Below are positions 1 through 7,926 of a stretch of 44,540 bases of DNA, in pieces. The position numbers and the translations under genes were made by a program. Every line of letters starts with the position of its first letter. The stretch's first letter is position 1. This DNA comes from Rhodospirillales bacterium (GTDB lineage: Bacteria; Pseudomonadota; Alphaproteobacteria; Acetobacterales; Acetobacteraceae). The notes beneath the pieces were generated by a model. The model did no database searches. It saw only the letters and a list, made by a program, of their open reading frames with translations, and was not told the origin of the DNA. The DNA lies in contig JANXSM010000073.1 in the NCBI GenBank assembly GCA_025352665.1, positions 1 to 44,540 of the forward strand. Reading direction: 5' to 3'.

Positions 1-210
1 GCCGGCGAGCAAGCACGGCTGAAGCACGACGTGGACCGCGAGTTCGACGAGGGCTTCGTCTGTCCGTATTTTGACTGTGCTTTTAAGTCCGATAGCCCAG
101 GTCCCGGATTGCTCCGGCGCTGAGAACCCGGTCGTGTCAAAGCTGCCCGAGTTACCGCCGAGGGCAAAATCTACCCGTGCAACCGTCTCGTTTCGCGACA
201 GCAGGTCCAT
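1..210 (-). CDS. Partial CDS, N-terminal 70 residues of an unrecognised protein
   Basis: The minus strand reads open from an ATG at 210 to the left edge of the window, so the C-terminus is missing. The start is supported by AAAGGA seven bases upstream; an in-frame TAA lies further upstream, near 266. The visible protein contains a Gly/Ser/Phe-rich stretch (FALGGNSGSF, then GFSAPEQSGTW), which resembles beta-sandwich segments found in polysaccharide-related proteins, but I cannot name a family. It lies 104 bases downstream of mlaC on the same strand and may be read from the same transcript. It is a real-looking gene by codon pattern and start signal; function unknown. Confidence 0.5.
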   Translation of the reverse strand, partial: MDLLSRNETVARVDFALGGNSGSFDTTGFSAPEQSGTWAIGLKSTVKIRTDEALVELAVHVVLQPCLLAG

Positions 211-314
211 CCAATATTCCTTTATCGACGGCTCCGCGTCCAAGGCTGAACACCCGCATCTGCAATCCTGGCGCTGTTATCCGAAGCGCACAAAATTGAC
301 AACCGAACGCCAAA

Positions 315-980
315 TCAGGCGCCACTCGCCTGCTTCTTCAAGGCATCAATCAACGCCTGCACATCGTTGTTGTTGCGCCCCAAATACGCCGTGTAGTCAT
401 TCCGCTGGGTCAACCGCAGGCTGGTGCCCTCGGCTATCACATCGATAATCCGCAGCGAGCCGCTCTCGTTGCTGACCAGCCAATCCACGCGGTTCGGCGC
501 CGAGTTCGGCCGGGTCACGGTCGTCGTCACGGCAATACCGTCTTCGCGGGGTGCAGCGCGGTTCACCACCAGGCTCACGCCTTCATACTCGCCCACCTTG
601 CCGGTGATGTTCTGCACCAGCACACGATGGAACAGGTCGATATAGTCCTTCTGCTGCTGCGGCGTCGCCTGCCGCCAGAAGCGACCGAGGCAGAAGCGGC
701 CGATCGTGTTCACATCCACGGCGCGGTCGATAATCGTTTGCAGCGCGGCACCCTTGTCCTTGGTCGTGCCGGGGCCGTTCACCGCGGTCATCAGCTCATG
801 GCCGGTCCGATCAACGAAATCAGTGGCCTGGCTCACGCTGGGCTCGGCGGCGGCCGCCGGCAGGGCAAACGCCAGGGCGAGGCTGCAGCCGGCGGCAAGG
901 ACAGTCCGGCGGCCCATCGGGTTGCCGCTGAAACCCTGCGAGACCGGCGTCTGGCCGATCAATTTGGTGTATCCGGTCAT
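315..980 (-). CDS. mlaC: MlaC-type phospholipid-binding periplasmic protein (Ttg2D family)
   Basis: Predicted periplasmic lipid carrier of 221 residues that moves phospholipid between the outer-membrane MlaA complex and an inner-membrane MlaFEDB transporter. An N-terminal export signal with an arginine pair is visible (GRRTVLAAG followed by a hydrophobic run ending AAAAEP), so the mature protein begins near residue 45. The body (QTIIDRAVDVNTIGRF, LGRFWRQATPQQQKDY, GTSLRLTQRNDY) is typical of MlaC/Ttg2D. The start ATG overlaps the stop of mlaA by the ATGA arrangement, implying translational coupling; the ATG of MGRR at residue 22 is an alternative. The transporter genes mlaFED are not in this window. 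Confidence 0.9.
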   Translation of the reverse strand: MTGYTKLIGQTPVSQGFSGNPMGRRTVLAAGCSLALAFALPAAAAEPSVSQATDFVDRTGHELMTAVNGPGTTKDKGAALQTIIDRAVDVNTIGRFCLGRFWRQATPQQQKDYIDLFHRVLVQNITGKVGEYEGVSLVVNRAAPREDGIAVTTTVTRPNSAPNRVDWLVSNESGSLRIIDVIAEGTSLRLTQRNDYTAYLGRNNNDVQALIDALKKQASGA

Positions 981-1813
981 GGCTTGGCCGCTCCGTTGGG
1001 AGGTATTGGTGTCGCCGGGAACCAGGCCGGCACCGTCGCCTGTTCATCGGCCTGTGCGTCGTCGATGGTGGACTGGCGATGTTGGCGATACAGGCTGCGG
1101 ATCGTGGCATAGGGGTCCAGCGCCTGCTCCTTGATCTTGTCGAGCGAGTCTAGCACCTGGCTGCGCGCGTCGAGCGCGCCCAGGCCGAGCCGGGAGTAGT
1201 TGATCGCGTTCACCACCGTGCCCTGGCCGACCCAGGTGGAAGGCGAGATCGCAACGTCGACCCCAAAGCCAGTCGCATCACGCGGGTTCGAAGGGCCCAG
1301 AATTGGCAGAAACAGGTAAGGACCCTCGGAAATGCCCCAGAGTGCCAGGGTCATGCCGGCATCGCTTTCGTGATCCGGCCAGCCCCAATCGGTCGCCACA
1401 TCGAACACCCCGGCAACGCCGATGGTGCTGTTGATAAGCAGGCGCATCAGTGTGTCGCCGGCGCGGCGCGGCTTGGCTGCGAACATATCGTCGATCAGTT
1501 GCACAGGCATGCCCAGGTTGGTCAGCACGTTGTGGGTGTGCGAGCGGATCGTCTCCGGCACAACATACCGATAGGCTACCGCGGCCGGGCGCAGCAACAC
1601 GGTGTCGATCCCGTTGTTGACGGCGTAGAACACACGGTTGGTTGGCTCCAGCGGATCATTCGTCTCGCGGAAATCGGCGAGCGCGTCCGGCTGCGAGGCC
1701 GGCGGCGGCGTAGCACATCCGGCCAACGCCACGATCACGGCACCGGAGGCGCACAGCCCCCAGCGGCGAAGGGAGCCAAAGCGGCGGCGGGAGCTCAGAA
1801 CATTCACGGGCAT
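977..1813 (-). CDS. mlaA: MlaA (VacJ) outer-membrane lipoprotein
   Basis: Outer-membrane lipoprotein of 278 residues that extracts mislocalised phospholipids from the outer leaflet and hands them to MlaC. A lipobox LAGC near residues 30-33 follows a hydrophobic signal segment. The family pattern is clear: NDPLEPTNRVFYAVNNGID, then PETIRSHTHNVLTNLGMP, RRAGDTLMRLLINSTIG and GPYLFLPILGPSNPRD. The C-terminal tail is Pro/Ala-rich. It is the first gene of a minus-strand pair with mlaC (4-base overlap). An mlaA-mlaC pairing away from mlaFED is common in alphaproteobacteria, as far as I know. Confidence 0.93.
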   Translation of the reverse strand: MPVNVLSSRRRFGSLRRWGLCASGAVIVALAGCATPPPASQPDALADFRETNDPLEPTNRVFYAVNNGIDTVLLRPAAVAYRYVVPETIRSHTHNVLTNLGMPVQLIDDMFAAKPRRAGDTLMRLLINSTIGVAGVFDVATDWGWPDHESDAGMTLALWGISEGPYLFLPILGPSNPRDATGFGVDVAISPSTWVGQGTVVNAINYSRLGLGALDARSQVLDSLDKIKEQALDPYATIRSLYRQHRQSTIDDAQADEQATVPAWFPATPIPPNGAAKP

Positions 1814-1999
1814 GCGGATCCTTCAGGCGACACCAGGGTGCTCCAGACGTTCGGGCCACTCGACCAGCTTTCTACCACTTGAAGATATGGGCGTCATGTC
1901 TCAAGCAGACCAGGGCCAAGTTCATGAATTGTCACCATTCCGCGTCGACCCTCTCGTACGGCGGGGTCCACAGCTACCTTGCGGGCAATTTAAAAACAT

Positions 2000-2017
2000 C
2001 ATAAACATATCTTTATG
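2000..2017. promoter_or_regulatory. Imperfect 18-bp palindrome over the metF start codon
   Basis: CATAAACATATCTTTATG is an inverted repeat with eight of nine base pairs matching (one C:C mismatch); its last three bases are the presumed metF ATG. The surrounding sequence is unusually AT-rich for this genome. A repressor operator controlling methionine-cycle genes, for example for an ArsR-type regulator, is plausible but inferred. No Shine-Dalgarno precedes the ATG. Confidence 0.5.
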
Positions 2018-2968
2018 AGCACGCAGACAGTTGATCCCACGCCGCCGAACGTCAAGCTTCCGGAATGGCTGGCCAAGCCCCGCGTGCCAGGCTTGCCGCC
2101 GCATGACGTGGAAATGCCGCACCCCGCATTGTCCTTCGAATTCATGCCACCGCGCACCGAGGCGCTTGAAGCACAATTATGGGCCTGCGTGCGGCGCCTT
2201 GAACCGCTGGCTCCACGCTTTGTCTCGGTCACCTACGGCGCCGGCGGCAGCACGCAGCAGCGCACCCACGCCACCGTCACTCGACTGGTGACCGAGACCA
2301 GCCTGCTGCCCGCAGCCCACCTCACCTGTGTCGGCGCCAGCCGGGCCGAAGTCGATGCCGTCGCTGAGCAATACTGGGCCGCCGGCGTGCGCCACATTGT
2401 GGCGCTGCGCGGCGACGTTCCTGGCGGGGGGGCCTATGAGCCGCATCCGCAGGGCTATGCCTATGCGGCCGACCTGGTCGCCGGCCTGCGCCGCATCGCC
2501 GATTTTGAGATTTCGGTTGCGGCCTACCCGGAAACCCACCCCGCGGCCCGCAGCCCGCAGGACGACCTCGACTCGCTCAAACGCAAGCTCGACGCCGGGG
2601 CCACGCGCGCCATCACCAACTACTTCTTCGAGACCGGCACCTACCTGCGCTTTCTCGATCGCTGCCTGGCGACCGGCATCACGGCGCCGATCGTTCCCGG
2701 CATCATGCCGGTTTCGAATTTCGCCCAGGCGGTAAAATTCTCGGCCATTTGCGGCGCATCGGTGCCGGCTTGGCTGGGCCATATGTTCGAAGGCACCGAA
2801 AGCGACCCCGAGACACGTCGAATGGTGGCTGCAGTTGTTGCGGCAGAGCAAGTGCGACTGCTACAGGCCAATAGGATCGACGAGTTTCACTTCTACACGC
2901 TCAACCGCCCTGATCTGACGTTTGCCATTGCGCATATACTTGGCATTCGCGCCAAAGCAGCTGGATGA
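2015..2968 (+). CDS. metF: 5,10-methylenetetrahydrofolate reductase
   Basis: FAD-dependent cytosolic enzyme that reduces 5,10-methylene-THF to 5-methyl-THF for methionine synthesis. Diagnostic stretches are LSFEFMPPRTEALEAQLW, RFVSVTYGAGGSTQQRTH, ALRGDVPGG, AAYPETHP, RAITNYFFE and IVPGIMPVS. The protein is 317 residues, close to the family size, with an N-terminal extension of about 35 residues before the conserved core. Neither the ATG at 2015 nor the internal GTG/ATG at 2108/2114 has a clear ribosome binding site, so the exact start is uncertain; a leaderless message or start at 2114 are both possible. It stands alone, divergent from mlaA, with 201 bases between them. Confidence 0.93.
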   Translation: MSTQTVDPTPPNVKLPEWLAKPRVPGLPPHDVEMPHPALSFEFMPPRTEALEAQLWACVRRLEPLAPRFVSVTYGAGGSTQQRTHATVTRLVTETSLLPAAHLTCVGASRAEVDAVAEQYWAAGVRHIVALRGDVPGGGAYEPHPQGYAYAADLVAGLRRIADFEISVAAYPETHPAARSPQDDLDSLKRKLDAGATRAITNYFFETGTYLRFLDRCLATGITAPIVPGIMPVSNFAQAVKFSAICGASVPAWLGHMFEGTESDPETRRMVAAVVAAEQVRLLQANRIDEFHFYTLNRPDLTFAIAHILGIRAKAAG

Positions 2969-3013
2969 ACAATGCTGTGATACAAACGGTTGAATGAACG
3001 TATCGCGATATTG

Positions 3014-3029
3014 TGTGATCAAGATCACA
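3014..3029. promoter_or_regulatory. Perfect CRP/FNR-family operator
   Basis: TGTGATCAAGATCACA matches TGTGA-N6-TCACA exactly, and its core also resembles the FNR half-sites (TGATC...GATCA). It sits 73 bases upstream of the GTG start of the small gene at 3103 and 46 bases downstream of the metF stop, placing it in a promoter position for the small gene. Which Crp/Fnr-family protein binds cannot be told from the sequence. Confidence 0.6.
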
Positions 3030-3102
3030 GTTTGTCGTGACTAAAGTAGAGCATTGCTTTTCTGCCCAGCGCAATCCTCAGCGCATGTGAATGGAGAAAG
3101 CC

Positions 3103-3345
3103 GTGACCGTAAAACGCGCGACAATCGCCCGCTACGAACGAGTTGCCCTGTTGTCTGCCCTCGCCATCGCCGGTGCATCGGCCACAGCCCTGGCCGTGCG
3201 CACCCCTCCCTTGCCGCAGCCGGCGTGCTTCGCCGTCGCAAGCAACGTCTGCTTCTCTGGCACAACGGAATGGGTTGCCCGCGCGGCCGAGCAACCGGTG
3301 CCGGGCGCCCTGCCGACGCATATCATCCTGGCCGACGCGGAATAA
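3103..3345 (+). CDS. Small hypothetical protein with N-terminal hydrophobic segment
   Basis: An 80-residue product if translation begins at the GTG at 3103, which is favoured by GGAGAAAG placed ideally upstream; an ATG at 3091 would add four residues. Residues about 13-32 form one hydrophobic helix (VALLSALAIAGASATALAV), either a signal peptide or an anchor. The remainder carries two cysteines (PACFAVASNVCF). A CRP/FNR-type site lies just upstream, which suggests control by carbon or oxygen state. The 3' end overlaps the end of the convergent membrane-protein gene by 23 bases. No family recognised. Confidence 0.55.
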   Translation: MTVKRATIARYERVALLSALAIAGASATALAVRTPPLPQPACFAVASNVCFSGTTEWVARAAEQPVPGALPTHIILADAE

Positions 3346-4282
3346 TCAGGCGGCGGTAGATCGGTCCAAGCATAAAGGGGCTGAGAAACAACGGAAACTG
3401 GCAGAGCGCGAAGAACAACGCGATGCGCGGGTCGGTGCTGACAGGCAACACGGCAAGGTAGAGGGCCATGTTGCGATTGCCCGCCATCAGCCCAGCGGAT
3501 GCCGCGGCACGACCGCCCATCGGTAGCAACGCCAGCGTGGTCAGCAGATTGAGCCCAAAATCGGCAACGAATGCGGCAATCGTCGCCTGCAGCACCCACA
3601 GCGGATCGACGAGGGCTCGCGTCTGTAGCCCATCCATGACCGCGAACCCGTAGAGCACGACCAACCAGACCACGGCGCCGTCCACCGCAGGGCCGAGCGG
3701 GGCCAGCCGACGCGCGCCGATCCAGGCGCGCAACCCCAGCGATAACACAAGCGGCAGCCCGACCACGACCGCCAGCCGCGTCATGAAACCAAATACCGAG
3801 AGTGACAGGTCGATCCCGCTGAGCAGATGGGCGAGCGGCGGGCCGGTCAGCGGCACCAGAAAGATGCTGGCAAGCGTCGCGAGCAGGGTCAGCTCCGGAT
3901 CGAGCCCCACAAGACGGGCGAAAGCCGGCCCGGAAGTGGCGGCAGCACCCGTTGCAAAAATCACCACCCCAGCGGCGATCCCGGGGTCGAGCGGCAGCAC
4001 CGCTACCGCCGCCGCGGCGGCCAAAGGCGCTGCAACCATCAACACTGCGATGATCACGACCAGGCGAAACGGGCGGGCGAGATGTCCGAACGCCGCCGCG
4101 ATGTCCACGCGCAGCAACACCAAGGTGACCAGCAACACCACGTTGGGCGTGATGAACCACACCATCGCGTGGGCCAGCGGCGGGACCACCAAGCCGCCGA
4201 ACACACCCAGAGCCAGCAAAGTCGAGCCATGGCGTCCGGAGAGGGTCAGGAATCGCGCCGCGAGGTTGGTCATGTTCGCCAC
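3323..4282 (-). CDS. Bile acid:sodium symporter-like membrane protein
   Basis: Polytopic inner-membrane protein of about 319 residues with nine or ten hydrophobic helices. The C-terminal half has AGNRNMALYLAVLP followed by ALFFALCQFPLFLSPF, a pattern seen in the SBF/BASS superfamily (bile acid symporters, Acr3-like and related transporters). Substrate is unknown. A GTG at 4282 has AAGGA about ten bases upstream and is preferred; an ATG at 4273 and an upstream GTG at 4303 are alternatives. It is divergent from the helicase gene, with only about 45 bases for both promoters. Confidence 0.65.
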   Translation of the reverse strand: MANMTNLAARFLTLSGRHGSTLLALGVFGGLVVPPLAHAMVWFITPNVVLLVTLVLLRVDIAAAFGHLARPFRLVVIIAVLMVAAPLAAAAAVAVLPLDPGIAAGVVIFATGAAATSGPAFARLVGLDPELTLLATLASIFLVPLTGPPLAHLLSGIDLSLSVFGFMTRLAVVVGLPLVLSLGLRAWIGARRLAPLGPAVDGAVVWLVVLYGFAVMDGLQTRALVDPLWVLQATIAAFVADFGLNLLTTLALLPMGGRAAASAGLMAGNRNMALYLAVLPVSTDPRIALFFALCQFPLFLSPFMLGPIYRRLIIPRRPG

Positions 4283-4326
4283 GCGTTCTATATCCTTGTG
4301 CACATTCAGGACATCTGACCCCGATC

Positions 4327-6510
4327 ATGAGCGACTACCTTAGCCGGCTGAACCCCGAACAGCGCCTCTCCGTCGAGCATGTCGATGGGCCGCTGCTCGT
4401 ATTGGCCGGCGCCGGCACCGGCAAGACCCGTGTGCTCACGACGCGCTTCGCCCATATCTTGGTCACGCGCCGCGCCTTCCCATCCCAGGTGCTCGCCGTC
4501 ACGTTCACCAACAAGGCCGCGCGCGAAATGCGCGAGCGCGTGACGGCGATGTTGACCGAGCCAGCCGAAGGCCTGTGGCTCGGCACATTCCACGCGCTGT
4601 GCGCGCGTATGCTGCGCCGGCACGCGGACCTTGTGGGCCTCACCTCCAGCTTCAACATCCTCGACAGCGATGACCAGCTCCGCCTGCTGAAACAGGTGAT
4701 GGAGGCCGCTCGCATCGATACCAAGCGCTGGGTTCCGGCCGCTTTGATGGCGATCATCCAACGGTGGAAGGACCGCGGACTAACACCGGCGCGTATCACC
4801 GCAGCCGAGGCGACCGATTTCGCCGGCGGCCATGCACAGGCGCTGTACGGCGATTATCAGGCTCGGCTGCGCGCACTCAACGTGGCGGATTTCGGCGATC
4901 TGCTGCTGCATGTCACCGAAATCCTGCGCACGCACCCCGAGATCCTCACCGAATACCATCGCCGCTTCCGCTACATCCTGGTCGACGAATACCAGGACAC
5001 CAACACGATCCAGTATCTTTGGCTGCGGCTGCTGGCCCAGGGCCATCACAACATCTGCTGCGTCGGCGATGACGACCAGTCGATCTATTCCTGGCGTGGC
5101 GCGGAAGTGGAGAACATCCTGCGTTTCGAACGGGATTTTCCAGGTGCCAAGGTGGTGCGGCTGGAAGCCAATTACCGCTCAACGGCGCCCATCCTCGCGG
5201 CGGCGGCAGGCCTGATCGCCCATAACGAAGGCCGTCTTGGCAAGACCCTGCGGCCAGGCCGCAAGGATGCCAGCGGTGAAAACCTTCAGGTTGTCGGGCT
5301 CTGGGACAGCGAGGAGGAGGCGCGCATGGTCGGCGAGAAGGCTGAGGCGCTGCGGCGTGGTGGCCATAAACTCGCCGAAATGGCCATTCTCGTCCGAGCG
5401 GGTTTCCTGACTCGCGCCTTTGAAGAACGGCTGATCGTGTTGGGCCTGCCGTATCGCGTGGTCGGTGGCTTGCGTTTCTACGAACGAGCCGAAATCCGCG
5501 ACGCCATTGCCTACGCGCGCTTGGTAAGGCAACCCGCCGACGACCTCGCCTTCGAGCGCATCGTCAACACTCCTCGTCGCGGCGTCGGCGACACGGCACT
5601 GCGCCTGATGCACGAGACCGCTCGCGCCCGCGAAATCCCGCTCACTGCCGCCTGCGCCTATCTGCTGGAAACCGGCGCCCTCAAGGGCAAGGTGCGCGAA
5701 GGCATTGCGAACCTGCTGTCGGGCTTTGCCCGCTGGCGCGAGCAACTCGTCCGCGAAGGCCATGTGGTGACATTGCAGGTGGTGCTCGACGAAAGCGGCT
5801 ACACCGACATGTGGAAGAACGACAAATCCGCCGAGGCCCCGGGCCGGTTGGAGAACCTGCGCGAATTCGTCCGCGCCCTCGCTGATTTCGAGACGCTTTC
5901 AGGCTTCCTCGACCACGTCTCCCTGGTGATGGAGAACGAGGAGCGCACCGAAACTGATCGACTCAGCCTAATGACGCTGCACGCCGCCAAGGGCCTGGAA
6001 TTCGACACCGTGTTCTTGCCAGGCTGGGAGGAGGGCCTGTTCCCCAGCCAGCGCACCATGGACGAAAGCGGCTTGAAAGGACTTGAGGAGGAACGCCGCC
6101 TCGCTTACGTCGGCATCACGCGGGCTCGCCAGCGTGCCATCATCAGCTACGCCGCCAACCGTCGCATCTACGCCAACTGGCAGAGCTCTATCCCCAGCCG
6201 TTTCCTCGACGAACTGCCCGATGACGTCATCGAACGCAGCGGCAGCGCCCAGATGCAACGCGAACGCATGATGGCGGCCCCGGTGTTCTCCAGTGCCTTT
6301 CCGCTCACCGCCCGCCGACCACGCACGATCGAGGCCTGGGAACAGCCGGCCCGTCCGCAAGCCGCGGCGAGCTTTGCCGTCGGTGCGAGGGTGTTTCACC
6401 AGAAATTCGGCACCGGCACCGTCACCGGCGTTGACGACGATAAGCTCGATATCGCCTTCGACAAGGCTGGTGCCAAGAAGGTGCTCGACCGTTTCTTGGA
6501 GTCCGCATGA
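4327..6510 (+). CDS. uvrD: UvrD/PcrA-type superfamily 1 DNA helicase
   Basis: 3'-5' DNA helicase acting in repair and replication restart, 727 residues. The motifs run in order: Q-motif region LNPEQRLSVEH, Walker A GAGTGKT (residues about 28-34), motif Ia VTFTNKAAREM, Walker B VDEYQDTN, motif III GDDDQSIYSWRGA, motif IV NYRST, motif V TLHAAKGLEFDTVFLPG and motif VI RRLAYVGITRAR. A C-terminal Tudor-like patch (FHQKFGTGTVTGVDDDKLDI) matches the RNA-polymerase-binding tail of PcrA/UvrD. Its stop codon overlaps the prmA start by ATGA. Confidence 0.95.
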   Translation: MSDYLSRLNPEQRLSVEHVDGPLLVLAGAGTGKTRVLTTRFAHILVTRRAFPSQVLAVTFTNKAAREMRERVTAMLTEPAEGLWLGTFHALCARMLRRHADLVGLTSSFNILDSDDQLRLLKQVMEAARIDTKRWVPAALMAIIQRWKDRGLTPARITAAEATDFAGGHAQALYGDYQARLRALNVADFGDLLLHVTEILRTHPEILTEYHRRFRYILVDEYQDTNTIQYLWLRLLAQGHHNICCVGDDDQSIYSWRGAEVENILRFERDFPGAKVVRLEANYRSTAPILAAAAGLIAHNEGRLGKTLRPGRKDASGENLQVVGLWDSEEEARMVGEKAEALRRGGHKLAEMAILVRAGFLTRAFEERLIVLGLPYRVVGGLRFYERAEIRDAIAYARLVRQPADDLAFERIVNTPRRGVGDTALRLMHETARAREIPLTAACAYLLETGALKGKVREGIANLLSGFARWREQLVREGHVVTLQVVLDESGYTDMWKNDKSAEAPGRLENLREFVRALADFETLSGFLDHVSLVMENEERTETDRLSLMTLHAAKGLEFDTVFLPGWEEGLFPSQRTMDESGLKGLEEERRLAYVGITRARQRAIISYAANRRIYANWQSSIPSRFLDELPDDVIERSGSAQMQRERMMAAPVFSSAFPLTARRPRTIEAWEQPARPQAAASFAVGARVFHQKFGTGTVTGVDDDKLDIAFDKAGAKKVLDRFLESA

Positions 6511-7397
6511 CCCGTTCCCCCCGGCACGCCACATCCCTCGAGACGGTCAGCGTCATCATTCCGGAGTCGGCATTGGAAGCCTATGAGGCGGCACTGTCGG
6601 AAGCCTGCGGCACCATCGGCTTCTTTCTCGACGACGCGACCATGTTGTGGACGGTCGAAGGTGTGAAGGACCAAGGGGCCAACGAAGGCGAACTGGCCTC
6701 GGCGCTGGCGATCGCAGCCCTGGTCAGCGGCGTCTCGGCCGATCTGCAACGGGCACCTACTCCTGCCGATGGCTGGCTGGCGCGCACGCGCTCAGCGTTT
6801 CCGGAACAACTGGTCGGCCGCCGCTTCGCCATTCGCGGCACCCATCTCACAACGCAGCCTCTCGCGGGTCGTATCGCGGTGACGTTGGACGCAGGGGTAG
6901 CCTTCGGCTCCGGCGAACACGGCTCGACCCGCGGTTGCCTGCGCGCTTTGGAAGCGGTCGCGCATCGCCGGCCGCGGCGCATTCTCGACATCGGCACCGG
7001 CTCCGGCATTCTCGCGATGGCCGCGTCCAAGCTGCTGCATCGCCACGTGCTGGCGACCGACATCGACCCGTGGTCAGTTCGCACGGCACAAGAAAACGCC
7101 CGCCGCAACCATCTGCACACCCAGCTCAAACTGCTGCGCGCGGACGGCTGGACGAGCCCAGCGCTGTCGAAACATGCGCCGTATGATCTGATTTTCGCCA
7201 ATATCCTGGCCCGTCCGCTCACCAAGATGGCCCGTCATCTGAGGGCCAATCTGGCGCCGGGCGGCACCGCTATTCTGGCAGGATTGCTGGCGACCCAGGT
7301 GAATTGGGTCGCCGGCGCCCATGCCCCGCTGGCGCTGGAACGCACCATTATCGACGGAGCGTGGGCTTGCCTGGTGTTGCGCAAGTCCGGATCGTGA
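6507..7397 (+). CDS. prmA: Ribosomal protein L11 methyltransferase
   Basis: SAM-dependent methyltransferase of 296 residues that modifies ribosomal protein L11. The C-terminal Rossmann domain shows the family signature DAGVAFGSGEHGSTRGCL, motif I ILDIGTGSGILAMAA, the acidic ATDIDPWSV and the catalytic-region YDLIFANILARPL. The N-terminal substrate-recognition region is present but more divergent. Translationally coupled to the upstream helicase by a 4-base overlap. Confidence 0.93.
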   Translation: MTRSPRHATSLETVSVIIPESALEAYEAALSEACGTIGFFLDDATMLWTVEGVKDQGANEGELASALAIAALVSGVSADLQRAPTPADGWLARTRSAFPEQLVGRRFAIRGTHLTTQPLAGRIAVTLDAGVAFGSGEHGSTRGCLRALEAVAHRRPRRILDIGTGSGILAMAASKLLHRHVLATDIDPWSVRTAQENARRNHLHTQLKLLRADGWTSPALSKHAPYDLIFANILARPLTKMARHLRANLAPGGTAILAGLLATQVNWVAGAHAPLALERTIIDGAWACLVLRKSGS

Positions 7398-7428
7398 GGC
7401 GCTGGTATTCTCAGCACCCCACGATCCT

Positions 7429-7731
7429 TCAGGCCATCGCGGAACGGCCCAGATTGTAGCGGCAGGCGCTGCGCTTTGCTGCGAACTCGGCATCGAACAC
7501 GCGCGACAGGTCGTTGCGGTGCAGGCCGATGTCGGCCAGTTCATGGTCGCTGAGGGCGTTCAACTCGGCCAGCACGGCGCGGTGACGGGGCAGGTCCATA
7601 ATCCAGCGGGCAACGCGCATCAGCAGGTTCGGAGCGTCGGCGGCCGGGGCCGCGTGGGCGGCATCGGCATAGCTGGCGAGAGAGGTGGGCATCAGGAGAG
7701 CGATCTCTTCCTTGGCAACGCGAGCGTTCAT
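7429..7731 (-). CDS. DUF1127 domain protein
   Basis: A 100-residue protein ending in a DUF1127-type block: WIMDLPRHRAVLAELNALSDHELADIGLHRNDL. Small proteins of this domain are widespread in alphaproteobacteria; some have been tied to phosphate or RNA metabolism, but no function can be assigned here. The N-terminal 35 residues are Ala-rich and poorly conserved. It converges on prmA and diverges from the aminopeptidase gene. Confidence 0.85.
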   Translation of the reverse strand: MNARVAKEEIALLMPTSLASYADAAHAAPAADAPNLLMRVARWIMDLPRHRAVLAELNALSDHELADIGLHRNDLSRVFDAEFAAKRSACRYNLGRSAMA

Positions 7732-7926
7732 CTGTTCAAGTCCTGTTGGGGAGTCGTGTCGGGCGACAGGCGAAGGTGCCTGCAGTCACGCGGCTCTTGT
7801 GCACTGCAATATAGGGGTGCGAGCCGGTTGGATCAGATGCCAAGTCCAATCTCCAGGCATGAACTGAACGCATGGCTTTACATGAAGCTATGATATTTTG
7901 CTTAAGCTCTTGTGAAGGATTGTAGG

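Noticed and set aside
3132-4328. Long minus-strand frame (398 codons) in another frame of the symporter gene
   Set aside because: Arg/Gly-rich shadow of the true membrane-protein frame; no motif.
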